From the NCBI RefSeq assembly GCF_002019705.1, contig NZ_KV917377.1, positions 618,565 through 682,564 on the forward strand: DNA of 64,000 bases, in the 5' to 3' direction. The translations under genes and the position numbers were made by a program. This DNA comes from Shouchella patagoniensis. Its GTDB lineage: Bacteria > Bacillota > Bacilli > Bacillales > Bacillaceae_D. This document shows, one piece after another, positions 16,809 to 24,619 of this stretch. Numbering within the stretch: position 1 is the first letter of the stretch; each line of letters opens with the position of its first letter. The notes under the pieces are model-generated. The model was not told the DNA's origin. It made no database searches and saw only the letters and a list, made by a program, of their open reading frames with translations.

Positions 16809-16983
16809 AAGGTCGATAACGATCTTCACTTTCTGAATCCTTTTTAGTCTTCTCTTTATTACGTTCTTCTTTTGACTCTTTCTCTATTTCATCTAATGGC
16901 AATTCATCATAAGGAGCTTCTATTTGATCCTTATTTCTTTGCTCTTTCCAATTTCTTTGCTTGTCTTCATCTTTATGAGTCAT
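16807..16983 (-). CDS. Small, highly charged protein of unknown function (58 aa)
   Basis: I do not recognise this gene. It encodes 58 residues, more than half of them D, E, K or R, with no hydrophobic segment, and begins MTHKDEDKQRNW. The ATG was chosen because AAAAAGGAG lies ten bases upstream; an in-frame GTG three codons earlier is too close to that site. It has its own terminator. Such proteins in sporulating bacilli are often forespore or stress proteins, but nothing in the sequence proves this. Confidence 0.6.
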   Translation of the reverse strand: MTHKDEDKQRNWKEQRNKDQIEAPYDELPLDEIEKESKEERNKEKTKKDSESEDRYRP

Positions 16984-17036
16984 AAAATACACACTCCTTT
17001 TTCTATGTATGTACCCACTTCCTCAATGATAAAAAC

Positions 17037-17330
17037 TTACATGAACCAAGCAAACCAAAGTGGACCTCTTTTTGTTTGCATTTCTACTGCTGTGCATGAA
17101 GATTCAGGGAGAAATGTCTGATGGTCTTCTACTTCACTATAGGTTGTATCATCGATATTGTTCGTGAAACCAGCTTGATCAAAACAAGTAGGTGCACTAT
17201 ATTGATTTAACGTATAATCAATGATTACCCGAGTGTCATCTCCAGGCCCATATTCAACTTGAACGATAAAACCAATTGCTATTATTAAGATGCTTGCAAT
17301 GACCCCAATTAGCCAGCGGTATTTTTTCAT
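17037..17330 (-). CDS. Membrane-anchored protein of unknown function (97 aa)
   Basis: The N-terminus MKKYRWLIGVIASILIIAIGFI is an uncleaved signal anchor or signal peptide. The exported rest, about 70 residues, has two cysteines (near residues 49 and 80) that could form a disulfide, and an acidic middle. I recognise no family. The AGGAGG site lies only one base before the ATG, which is unusually short and may mean low expression. The gene sits alone between the small charged protein and tnrA. Confidence 0.6.
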   Translation of the reverse strand: MKKYRWLIGVIASILIIAIGFIVQVEYGPGDDTRVIIDYTLNQYSAPTCFDQAGFTNNIDDTTYSEVEDHQTFLPESSCTAVEMQTKRGPLWFAWFM

Positions 17331-17477
17331 ACCTCCTGCCCCCTTTTGCTTTTCGTTTTCAGTCTACACACATCCATTCATGTGGGCAACTTTTTTATAG
17401 CTTTTTAAATCGTCAGAATAAACGAACATATACATTGTGAGATAATCTAACAATTTCATTCACACTCTACATCTTTC

Positions 17478-17494
17478 TGTGATATATTATTACA
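17478..17494 (+). promoter_or_regulatory. TnrA/GlnR operator upstream of tnrA
   Basis: TGTGATATATTATTACA fits the dyad TGTNA-N7-TNACA exactly. It lies 46 bases before the tnrA start codon, consistent with autoregulation by TnrA or control by GlnR. Confidence 0.8.
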
Positions 17495-17540
17495 CAATTA
17501 AAAAACAACGCGGTTAAAACCTGCAGCGAGGTGGAGTGGA

Positions 17541-17843
17541 GTGTCTTACAAAGATAAGAAAGTGATTACCATAGGCGTTGTTAGTGAACTCACAGGATTA
17601 TCAGAAAGAAAGATACGCTATTACGAAGAAAGAAAGCTTCTATTTCCCGATCGCTCAAAGGGCGGCACTCGCAAATATTCATTTCTAGATGTAGAACGAC
17701 TTGTCGACATTGCAAACAAAATGGAAGATGGTATGCAAACATTTGAAATCCGTAAAATGGAACAAAAAGCAATTCGAAAACAAGAAGTGCGAGAACGAAT
17801 GCTTCGCGGTCAATTAAATGCCGCTTTTAACATCCGCAAATAA
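17541..17843 (+). CDS. tnrA: Nitrogen regulator TnrA (MerR family)
   Basis: A 100-residue MerR-type regulator. The winged helix [25 protein letters not shown] is that of TnrA/GlnR. The C-terminal tail ends [17 protein letters not shown], like the TnrA segment that binds feedback-inhibited glutamine synthetase; GlnR has a longer, different tail. TnrA activates and represses nitrogen genes during nitrogen limitation. The start is a GTG after GGTGGAG; the protein lacks about eight N-terminal residues found in B. subtilis TnrA. The upstream perfect TnrA box supports autoregulation. A terminator follows. Confidence 0.9.
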   Translation: MSYKDKKVITIGVVSELTGLSERKIRYYEERKLLFPDRSKGGTRKYSFLDVERLVDIANKMEDGMQTFEIRKMEQKAIRKQEVRERMLRGQLNAAFNIRK

Positions 17844-17873
17844 GGTCGGTCCAATTGGGCCGATCTTTTTTTG
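17844..17873 (+). terminator. Terminator of tnrA
   Basis: GGTCGGTCC / GGGCCGATC stem (with G-U pairs), AATT loop, then seven Ts. Confidence 0.8.
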
Positions 17874-17957
17874 TCATTAGTTTCCTATACTTTTTTCACA
17901 TGAGCACCCCACTATTTGAGCCAAACTATATAAAAAGTAATTGAAGGAGTTATCTGG

Positions 17958-18758
17958 ATGTGTCATATCCCTTTTAAGAAGATAGGTCTTCTCCTGTTAT
18001 CCCTACTTATACTTCCCGCAAGCATTTGCGCTGCTGCAGAAAATCAAGCAGCCATTATCATTGACGATTTTGGTGGTGATGTAAAAGGCGTCACATCTTT
18101 TTTAGAAGGGGAGATTCCTATTACAGTTGCCATCATGCCATTTTTAGAGGAGGCGACTGAACAGGCGAAACTTGCCCATGAAAATGGACTTGAAGTCATG
18201 ATTCATCTACCACTAGAGCCTAAAAAAGGAAAAGCTTCATGGCTTGGACCAAAAGGCATTACAACCAACCTTTCAAAAGAAGAAATAAACAAGCGCCTTC
18301 AAGAGGCTTATGATGCCGTTCCTTACGCAAAAGGTTTAAACAACCATATGGGGTCTAAAGCGATGGAAGATCAGCGTATCGTGGAGCTCATAGTCCAATT
18401 TGCAAAAGAGAAACGTTTATACCTTGTTGATAGTGGTACAACTCCTAAATCACTCATGCCTGATCTTGCTAAACACTATAATGTTCCTTGTTTTAAACGA
18501 ACACTGTTTTTAGATGATTCTTTATCAAGTAAAGAACATGTTAGTAAACAGCTTCATACATTTGTCAATTCGGTTGATCACTATGAACAACCAATTGCGA
18601 TTGGTCATGTAGGCATTAAAGGACACGAAACTCTTTCCGCAATCAAATCTGCACTCCCTTTATTTATTGAAAAAAAGATCGAGTTGGTCTTTCCTTCTAA
18701 CTGGGCATCACCTGAAATTGATAACAACTTAAATAAATTATCTAGAGGAGCGAAATAA
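17958..18758 (+). CDS. Secreted divergent polysaccharide deacetylase (YibQ family)
   Basis: The 266-residue protein has a signal peptide (about residues 1-27, ending ASICAAAE). The rest is a deacetylase-like barrel: AAIIIDDFGGD, ITVAIMPFLE, MIHLPLEP, NNHMGSKA, LVDSGTT and IGHVGIKGHE. The family (DUF610, YibQ) is related to NodB-type deacetylases but its substrate is unknown; the Asp pair and His residues that could bind metal are conserved. GAAGGAGTT lies upstream of the start. Its stop is three bases from the start of the subtilase gene, so the two are co-transcribed. Confidence 0.85.
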   Translation: MCHIPFKKIGLLLLSLLILPASICAAAENQAAIIIDDFGGDVKGVTSFLEGEIPITVAIMPFLEEATEQAKLAHENGLEVMIHLPLEPKKGKASWLGPKGITTNLSKEEINKRLQEAYDAVPYAKGLNNHMGSKAMEDQRIVELIVQFAKEKRLYLVDSGTTPKSLMPDLAKHYNVPCFKRTLFLDDSLSSKEHVSKQLHTFVNSVDHYEQPIAIGHVGIKGHETLSAIKSALPLFIEKKIELVFPSNWASPEIDNNLNKLSRGAK

Positions 18759-18761
18759 ATA

Positions 18762-20540
18762 ATGAGAAGATCAGAAAAATGGGCAATTGCATTCGGCGTT
18801 TTAGCCATTGTTACAATGCTAGTAATTGGACCGAACCACCATAACAATACTTACACCACAACCGAAAACAACTATAACCAGAAAAATAGCCAAGTTGAAG
18901 CTACAGCGAAAGATCATTTGATGGCCGAAGATTTAGCGAAAACAACGTCGTTGTTCCTTTCCGCTTTATCTGAACAACTTGATAAATGGAGCGAGCACTA
19001 CTCTAATGGTGATTTGTCCGATGATTTTTCAGAAGAAATCCGTGAACATCCTTATATTTCTGGAATGGCCCTTTTAACTTCCGATCAACAACTAGAGCAA
19101 ACGATTGGAACATTAGAAAGCTTTAAAGAGAGCCAATTTAGTCACACACAAAATGGGATTAGGTATTCTGAACCTTACAATCGAGATGGCAAGAGTTATT
19201 TGATAATGGGTAAAGAAATGGAAAACAACGAAATCATTATAGGAGAAGTTGATTTAAGCTTTATAGAGGCATATTTGTCTGAAACAGCAGCAATCGCTGA
19301 TAGTTCCGGTACGTTTTTTGTTAGCGGATCAGATCCGAATGTCCAATTTAAAACAACTGCAGAACTTCCTGATGGAGCAAAAACAGAAACAGTTCCAGGT
19401 CTCGACTGGAATATTTATGTTCAATCAAAAGCAGAGGAACGTGACCAGATAACGTATAAAAATCAAGCTGTTGCAAAATTAGCCCCACAAGCAAACTCAA
19501 CAACATGGGCTAAACAAAACCATTATCGGATCGTATCGGAAAATAACCCTTATATCGTTGTTGAAAAAGATAATACAGGGACTGATCATCTTCTAGAAGA
19601 ACTAAGAAGAAATGAGGATGTATTATTTGCTGAACCAAACTATGCATTCGCCAATCAAGTACAAACGATCGAATCAAAAGTCGAACCAAACGATGAATTT
19701 TTTAAACCTTATCAATGGAATTTGGAACAAATCCAAATTGAAGAAGGTTGGAATTTAGCTAATGGTCAAGATACAGTCATTGCCATTATTGATTCTGGAG
19801 TAGATCCGAACCATATTGATTTACAAGAAAAACTCACAGAAGGTTACAATGCAGTGGACGACAATGATGACTTCACCGACCAAAACGGTCATGGCACACA
19901 TGTAGCTGGTATTGCTGCAGCGGTTACAAATAATATTGAAGGTATTGCAGGAGTTTCCTGGCAAAGTAAAATTATGCCTGTGAAAGCCTTAAACGAGAAT
20001 GGCGAAGGCTCTTCTTACTCCGTTGCCAGAGGCATTTATTGGGCTGTTGATCATGGCGCAGATGTAATAAATATGAGTCTTGGCGATTACAATCATTCAG
20101 ATTTGCTTTATGATGCAATTACGTATGCTCATGAACAAGGAGTGATTTTAGTCAGTGCTTCTGGAAATGACAACACGGAACAAGCCATGTATCCTGCTGC
20201 CTATCCAGAAGTCATAACAGTCGCTGCTGTCGATGAAAATAAAAACCGAGCTTTTTTCTCTAATTATGGCGACCATATTGATGTTTCAGCTCCGGGAGAA
20301 CACATTCCGAGCACGTACACAGATAATCAATATGTTGTTTTGTCTGGTACGTCGATGGCATCGCCACATGTAGCTGGATTAGCCGCTTTATTAAAGTCGA
20401 CAAATCCAGAGCTAACCAACGATGCAATTGGAGATATTATTCTCGGTACCGCTGATCAATTAGGTGACGGTGACTATAACGCTTATTATGGTTATGGTGA
20501 GATTAATGTGCGTAATTCACTTCAACAAATCATAGATTAA
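18762..20540 (+). CDS. Membrane-anchored subtilisin-like protease with N-terminal sensor-like domain
   Basis: The 592-residue protein has one N-terminal membrane helix (about 8-23). Residues 50-225 resemble an extracytoplasmic Cache/PDC sensor (GEVDLSFIEAYL, then ADSSGTFFVSG), followed by an inhibitor-like stretch (250-300). The S8 catalytic domain spans 315-590 with Asp344 in AIIDSG, His377 in NGHGTHVAG, oxyanion Asn469 in SGND and Ser531 in GTSMASPHVAG. The full triad is present, so it should be an active surface protease. It follows the deacetylase gene within three bases. The N-terminal domain is an inference from pattern only. Confidence 0.88.
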   Translation: MRRSEKWAIAFGVLAIVTMLVIGPNHHNNTYTTTENNYNQKNSQVEATAKDHLMAEDLAKTTSLFLSALSEQLDKWSEHYSNGDLSDDFSEEIREHPYISGMALLTSDQQLEQTIGTLESFKESQFSHTQNGIRYSEPYNRDGKSYLIMGKEMENNEIIIGEVDLSFIEAYLSETAAIADSSGTFFVSGSDPNVQFKTTAELPDGAKTETVPGLDWNIYVQSKAEERDQITYKNQAVAKLAPQANSTTWAKQNHYRIVSENNPYIVVEKDNTGTDHLLEELRRNEDVLFAEPNYAFANQVQTIESKVEPNDEFFKPYQWNLEQIQIEEGWNLANGQDTVIAIIDSGVDPNHIDLQEKLTEGYNAVDDNDDFTDQNGHGTHVAGIAAAVTNNIEGIAGVSWQSKIMPVKALNENGEGSSYSVARGIYWAVDHGADVINMSLGDYNHSDLLYDAITYAHEQGVILVSASGNDNTEQAMYPAAYPEVITVAAVDENKNRAFFSNYGDHIDVSAPGEHIPSTYTDNQYVVLSGTSMASPHVAGLAALLKSTNPELTNDAIGDIILGTADQLGDGDYNAYYGYGEINVRNSLQQIID

Positions 20541-20543
20541 ACA

Positions 20544-20578
20544 AAAAGAATCAGTTGCTTAGTTCAACTGATTCTTTT
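20544..20578. terminator. Bidirectional terminator after the protease gene
   Basis: AAAGAATCAGTTG / CAACTGATTCTTT stem with a seven-base loop and A/T flanks. Its right arm overlaps the 3' end of the next minus-strand gene. Confidence 0.85.
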
Positions 20579-20819
20579 CATCCGTTTTTTTTACTGCAAG
20601 ATTAATGAGCGACGCAGATTGCTTTTGCACCCATTCGCAATAAAATCCTTCTGCTTGTCGTTTCATAAATGTCTCTTTTTTTATTGGCCGAGGAGCAGAC
20701 CACGCAAGTGATTTTATATTTGACCACTTATCATGGGTAATATACTCTCTCTTAAAATAATACTCATTGCCGGATGAAAATTGCTCACAAATGTATTTTA
20801 CTGTTTGCTTTGAATGCAC
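20559..20819 (-). CDS. Protein of unknown function (86 aa)
   Basis: I do not recognise this small soluble protein. It has a cluster of aromatic residues (YICEQF, EYYFKREYIT, FYCEWVQ) and no membrane segment. A GTG start with GAGGGTGG five bases upstream was preferred to a GTG nine codons earlier that lacks a site. It is divergent from darB and ends within the shared terminator. A real gene is likely from the site and the terminator, but no role can be assigned. Confidence 0.55.
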   Translation of the reverse strand: MHSKQTVKYICEQFSSGNEYYFKREYITHDKWSNIKSLAWSAPRPIKKETFMKRQAEGFYCEWVQKQSASLINLAVKKTDEKNQLN

Positions 20820-20941
20820 TGAAACCACCCTCACTCGAATTATCACACTAATTTTCCTACCATTGCTTTACACTGACAAGAGCCTTTAAAAAGTAGTATA
20901 GACAAATCAAGTAAATCTTAGTTAAATTGAACACTCACTTC

Positions 20942-20970
20942 TTGACGGACTGTAAGCAACCGTTTACCAT
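20942..20970 (+). promoter_or_regulatory. Putative promoter of darB
   Basis: TTGACG (20942-20947), 17-base spacer, TACCAT (20965-20970), about 50 bases before the darB start. Confidence 0.4.
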
Positions 20971-21020
20971 TAATAGAGAATAAACTTGAAAAAATCTAAC
21001 ATAAAGAAGTGATTCCTTTC

Positions 21021-21464
21021 ATGAATACATTAAAAGATCGGCTCCTTACCGATAATGAAATTTCACCTTTAATTATTTCTGCAGACAAGGTAGCCCATGT
21101 CCAAATGAATAACCCATTGCAACATGCGCTCTTAGTATTAATTAAATCAGGCTATACAGCCATTCCTGTACTCGATTCTTCCTTTCGCTTGCGGGGAATG
21201 ATTAGCAAATCACTTATTTTAGATTCATTGCTAGGCGACGAAGATTTTGAACTTGATCGCTTGTCCACTTTAACTGTGAGTGATTCCATGATGCAAGACG
21301 TCCCGTGCATCCGTCCCGATGCCCCTTTTTCCAAAGCCCTATCCTTATCCATTAATCATCCGTTTCTATGCGTTGTTGATGAGAACCAGTCATTTTCCGG
21401 GATATTAACTCGCCGATCAATTCTTGCCTTAATTAGTAAATACTTGCATCAGCCAAGCAAATAG
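21021..21464 (+). CDS. darB: Cyclic-di-AMP-binding CBS-domain protein DarB/CbpB
   Basis: Two CBS domains in 147 residues, exactly the length of B. subtilis DarB (YkuL). Matching stretches include IxADKVAHVQ, HALLVLxKxGYTAIPVLD and GILTRR. DarB is dimeric; without c-di-AMP it activates Rel and pyruvate carboxylase, and the nucleotide releases it, linking potassium status to the stringent response. The ATG at 21021 was chosen over a GTG four codons earlier because AAAGAAGTGA precedes it and the resulting length fits the family. A terminator follows. Confidence 0.88.
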   Translation: MNTLKDRLLTDNEISPLIISADKVAHVQMNNPLQHALLVLIKSGYTAIPVLDSSFRLRGMISKSLILDSLLGDEDFELDRLSTLTVSDSMMQDVPCIRPDAPFSKALSLSINHPFLCVVDENQSFSGILTRRSILALISKYLHQPSK

Positions 21465-21530
21465 CACTTCACTCAATTTCCCCTCATATAACTACCTTTA
21501 AAACTAATCAAAACCATCACTAAAAAATTA

Positions 21531-21570
21531 AAAAAGGAAACTGCATCAAAAAACGATGCGGTTTCCTTAC
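21531..21570 (+). terminator. Terminator after darB
   Basis: AAGGAAACTGCATC / GATGCGGTTTCCTT stem with a seven-base loop, about 70 bases after the darB stop. The remaining 137 bases before the YaaR gene show only a short GGTCC/GGACC hairpin. Confidence 0.75.
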
Positions 21571-21707
21571 TTATTAACACTGCTTATGTTTAAAATAAGT
21601 TATCGGAATGGTACAAATAAAAATAGTTAAGCTGTACTAAATTGTTGCGTTCCTATGCTTGATTTCATTCGCCTAAATGGTCCTGTAAGGACCCAACCTA
21701 TCCTCCC

Positions 21708-22145
21708 TTATATGTATATTTGAATAATCAATCCTTTTAACTCTCCAATACGATCTAATAAATCTAACTCAGTTTTCCGTTGATTAAAGACGTCTTCTGC
21801 CAATTGGGCAAGTTCTGCTTCAATTAATTCAACAAGCTGATACTGCTTTAAGCGACCGCTCGCAGTGCTGGACGCTTGTTTTACATTTAGCCCATCTGAC
21901 ACAAACTGTTGCAAACAAGCCTGCACCCCCCGTTTAAATGCAAGCAAATCAGCAGAGGACCTTCTTTTTGCTAACCTCTCCCCGTCCTTTGTTAATTCTT
22001 TAATTAAATGAACAATGGTTTGCTGTGAGCCAACTTGCATCGATTGTGCCATCGTACGTTGAAAACTCGATTTAGGTAATTGAGCATTAGTAAAAGAACT
22101 AGTCGTTGGAGCATGTTTTTTTTGAACTCTATTAATGTCAATCAT
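21708..22145 (-). CDS. YaaR-family protein (DUF327)
   Basis: A 145-residue soluble, mostly helical protein fitting YaaR: a variable N-terminus, then LLAFKRGVQACLQQFVSDGL and a C-terminal helix ending ELLDRIGELKGLI-like. In B. subtilis yaaR lies beside holB and yaaT; here it stands alone, so a second YaaR paralogue elsewhere in the genome is possible. Its function is unknown; it resembles flagellar-chaperone-like helical bundles only in composition. The nearby ATG is preceded by a GAGGTGACC site. Confidence 0.75.
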   Translation of the reverse strand: MIDINRVQKKHAPTTSSFTNAQLPKSSFQRTMAQSMQVGSQQTIVHLIKELTKDGERLAKRRSSADLLAFKRGVQACLQQFVSDGLNVKQASSTASGRLKQYQLVELIEAELAQLAEDVFNQRKTELDLLDRIGELKGLIIQIYI

Positions 22146-22252
22146 TTGTGGTCACCTCTACTCTTAAGAGTACCAAATTTCTTAAAATAACGCAGCACTC
22201 TATTTTAAAACAAAAGCATAAGAATTGAATGATACATGAATCGTTTAAAAAT

Positions 22253-22292
22253 AAAAATGCCACCCTGTGATGAATAACAGAGTGGCATTTTT
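22253..22292 (-). terminator. Terminator of the yqjE-yqjC unit
   Basis: AAAAATGCCAC / GTGGCATTTTT stem directly after the peptidase stop on the minus strand. Confidence 0.85.
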
Positions 22293-23414
22293 CTAATTGT
22301 TTGTGACTTCATCGATTATTGCTTCAACAAGACGAGCCGTATTTTCAAGTGCTTCAATGGAAATTTGTTCATTCGTTGTATGAATAAATTCATAACCAAC
22401 CGATAGATTAATTGTTGGTATACCAAAACTGGCTATAATATTTGCATCACTTCCACCACCACTTGCCTCGATTGATGGTGAAAATCCACATGCTTCAATC
22501 GCTTTTTGGGCAGTTTGAACCACTTCAGCATCATTGGATTCTTTATATCCTGGATACGCATGGGAAACTTCAACATCACAGCTTGTTCCCATTTCTTGCG
22601 CTGCCGATTCAAATGCGACTTTCATTGCTTCGACTTGTTTTTTGAGCTTTTCTTCTACAAGTGAACGCGCCTCAGCCGTAATTTCCACATAATCACATAC
22701 AATATTTGTTTGAGTGCCACCTTCAAACCGTCCAATGTTCGCTGTTGTTTCTGAATCTATGCGTCCAAGAGGCATTTTTGAGACTGCTTTTGAAGCGACT
22801 GAAATTGCTGAGATCCCTTTTTCCGGCTCCACACCTGCATGTGCTGTTTTTCCATACACTTTTGTTTTAATCTTTGCTTGTGATGGCGCCGCCGTAATCA
22901 TTCCGCCAACTTCACCATCGCTATCAAGGGCGTAACCGTATTTCGCTTGCACAAGTTCCGGCTTTAAAGCTTTTGCACCAACTAAGCCAGATTCTTCTCC
23001 TACAGTTATAATAAATTGTACTTGACCATGCTCTTTTTTATTTTCTTTAATGACTTTAATTGCTTCAAGCATTGCTGCTATCCCAGCTTTATCATCAGCA
23101 CCTAAAATCGTTGTCCCATCTGTTTTTATGTATCCATCCTCAATCACAGGTTTAATTCCTTTTCCAGGTACAACTGTATCCATATGTGATGTAAAATAAA
23201 TCGGATCAAACCCTTCTTTAGATGCAAGCAATGTGCAAATGAGATTACCTGCTCCATGACCCGTCACTTCTTTTGAATGATCTTCCTTAACATCCAGTCC
23301 TAATGCCTTAAATTTCTTTTGCAGAACAGCAGAAATCTCTGCTTCGTATTTCGTTTCTGAACTTACTTGTACAAGTTCAATAAACTCTTCTACTAGCCTT
23401 TTATTCAACAACAA
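22293..23414 (-). CDS. M20-family aminopeptidase/dipeptidase (YqjE, PepT-like)
   Basis: The 373-residue zinc peptidase shows the M20 motifs SHMDTVVPG (first metal His and Asp), LGADDKAGIAAMLE, and the catalytic Glu pair GEESGLVGAK. The dimerisation domain occupies about residues 180-290, and the last metal ligand lies in the C-terminal HTTNE. It removes N-terminal residues from small peptides in the cytoplasm. It lies 14 bases downstream of the epimerase gene, the same pairing as yqjC and yqjE in B. subtilis, but the yqjD carboxylase gene normally between them is absent. Confidence 0.88.
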   Translation of the reverse strand: MLLNKRLVEEFIELVQVSSETKYEAEISAVLQKKFKALGLDVKEDHSKEVTGHGAGNLICTLLASKEGFDPIYFTSHMDTVVPGKGIKPVIEDGYIKTDGTTILGADDKAGIAAMLEAIKVIKENKKEHGQVQFIITVGEESGLVGAKALKPELVQAKYGYALDSDGEVGGMITAAPSQAKIKTKVYGKTAHAGVEPEKGISAISVASKAVSKMPLGRIDSETTANIGRFEGGTQTNIVCDYVEITAEARSLVEEKLKKQVEAMKVAFESAAQEMGTSCDVEVSHAYPGYKESNDAEVVQTAQKAIEACGFSPSIEASGGGSDANIIASFGIPTINLSVGYEFIHTTNEQISIEALENTARLVEAIIDEVTNN

Positions 23415-23428
23415 TCACTCCATTTTCT

Positions 23429-23881
23429 TTATTCAATCACATTTATCATAGCTGAATTACGAATTAATTTCACGTCTGGCAGCTTACATAATTCAATTAA
23501 TACTCCATTCGTACACGATGGCTCTAGAAAACAAATCTCTCTGCCAGAACTCCCTGTTTGCGGAGTTGTCTGAATAAATTTATAGTTCTCTTTTTCTAAA
23601 TAACGAATTGTCGTGATTAAATCACTGACAGAAAATGCAACATGGTGCAAGCAAGGAGACCGTCTCTTTTTAAGAAACCGTTGTAGTGGGCGATTCCCCA
23701 CATGAGGTCTTACAATCTCTATTAAAAAAGGATCTGATTTTAAAAAAACAACATCAACCCTCTGGCCCGGAACAGTTTCTACTGATGATGCTGGTACCTG
23801 TAACGCTTTTTCAAATATAGGTAAGCTGCATTCAAACTCGTCTACTACGTATGCAATATGGTCAAGCCGAAGAAATTGCAT
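23429..23881 (-). CDS. Methylmalonyl-CoA epimerase-like VOC protein (YqjC)
   Basis: A 150-residue glyoxalase/VOC-fold protein. Metal ligands expected of methylmalonyl-CoA epimerase are visible: His in RLDHIAYVV, His in LHHVAFSV and Glu in VLIELC. The enzyme interconverts R- and S-methylmalonyl-CoA in propionate or branched-chain metabolism. In B. subtilis yqjC is followed by yqjD (a carboxyltransferase) and yqjE; here yqjD is missing and no mutase is nearby, so the substrate is uncertain. It leads a two-gene unit with the peptidase. Confidence 0.8.
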   Translation of the reverse strand: MQFLRLDHIAYVVDEFECSLPIFEKALQVPASSVETVPGQRVDVVFLKSDPFLIEIVRPHVGNRPLQRFLKKRRSPCLHHVAFSVSDLITTIRYLEKENYKFIQTTPQTGSSGREICFLEPSCTNGVLIELCKLPDVKLIRNSAMINVIE

Positions 23882-23951
23882 AAAACACCTCTTGATTGAT
23901 TGGTTTCATTTCAGTTAAACTAGGATTACATGATAATTAGGGGGAATATGT

Positions 23952-24050
23952 ATGCCACGTAAGTTTCAACGTGTCATTGTGTATATTATGATCGCAACAC
24001 TCGTCCTTGGAGGCGTCCTTGGAGGGGCAGCAGGGCTCGGTATGTTCTAA
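23952..24050 (+). CDS. Prli42-like stressosome mini-protein (32 aa)
   Basis: A 32-codon gene: MPRKFQRVIVYIMIATLV, then a glycine-rich helix ending GMF. The basic start followed by VVYxMI and one membrane helix fits Prli42, the small membrane protein that anchors the stressosome in Listeria and is found widely in Bacillales. AGGGGGAATATGT lies in front of the ATG. It sits between divergent and convergent genes as its own unit. Gene finders easily miss it; the family match is from memory. Confidence 0.65.
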   Translation: MPRKFQRVIVYIMIATLVLGGVLGGAAGLGMF

Positions 24051-24075
24051 GCAGGCTGTTTCATTGCTTGCTTTT

Positions 24076-24588
24076 TTATTTTGTTAACAGACTTGACTTT
24101 AAACCAATTGCCTCAAAAGAATTGGATTCATCAACAATAAGGACTGAACTACCAATATCAAGTTTCTCATATAAATGTTCAATTGTTGGATTTGCCAATC
24201 TGATGCATCCTAACGAGACACTGTGACCAATTGAGTCGGGCTGATTTGTCCCATGCAAACCGAACGTTCTCCCCTTTGTTCCATTTGCATCAAAACCCAC
24301 CCAGCGGCTTCCTAAGGGATTATCTGGTGAACCACCGATTATATTTTTTTTAATATAATAAGGCTCTTCTGCTTTCACTATTATTTTGAAGTGTCCAAGT
24401 GGGGTTTCTTCTCCCTTTCTACCTGTTGCAACAGGATGAATCTCCGTTATATGATTGGCCTCAATTAATGCGAGTGTATTTGTGTGAACATTCACAATTA
24501 CGCTCGTTTTTTCCATTTCTAATAATTCATCGGGCACAGTTTGAGCAGTGACAAGCATAAAAAAAACAACAAAAAACGACCATTTCAT
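24076..24588 (-). CDS. Secreted L,D-transpeptidase (YkuD family)
   Basis: The 170-residue protein has a short signal peptide (about 1-16) and a YkuD catalytic domain. The active-site signature reads HGTNQPDSIG then SLGCIRL, giving the His, Gly and the nucleophilic Cys near residue 133. Such enzymes make 3-3 cross-links in peptidoglycan or attach proteins, often in the spore or cell wall. There is no LysM or peptidoglycan-binding domain, so it is the minimal form. It follows the YqjA-like gene by about 30 bases and may be co-transcribed. Confidence 0.88.
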   Translation of the reverse strand: MKWSFFVVFFMLVTAQTVPDELLEMEKTSVIVNVHTNTLALIEANHITEIHPVATGRKGEETPLGHFKIIVKAEEPYYIKKNIIGGSPDNPLGSRWVGFDANGTKGRTFGLHGTNQPDSIGHSVSLGCIRLANPTIEHLYEKLDIGSSVLIVDESNSFEAIGLKSSLLTK

Positions 24589-24619
24589 TTTTAGCCTCTC
24601 CTCATACGTACTTTAAGAC

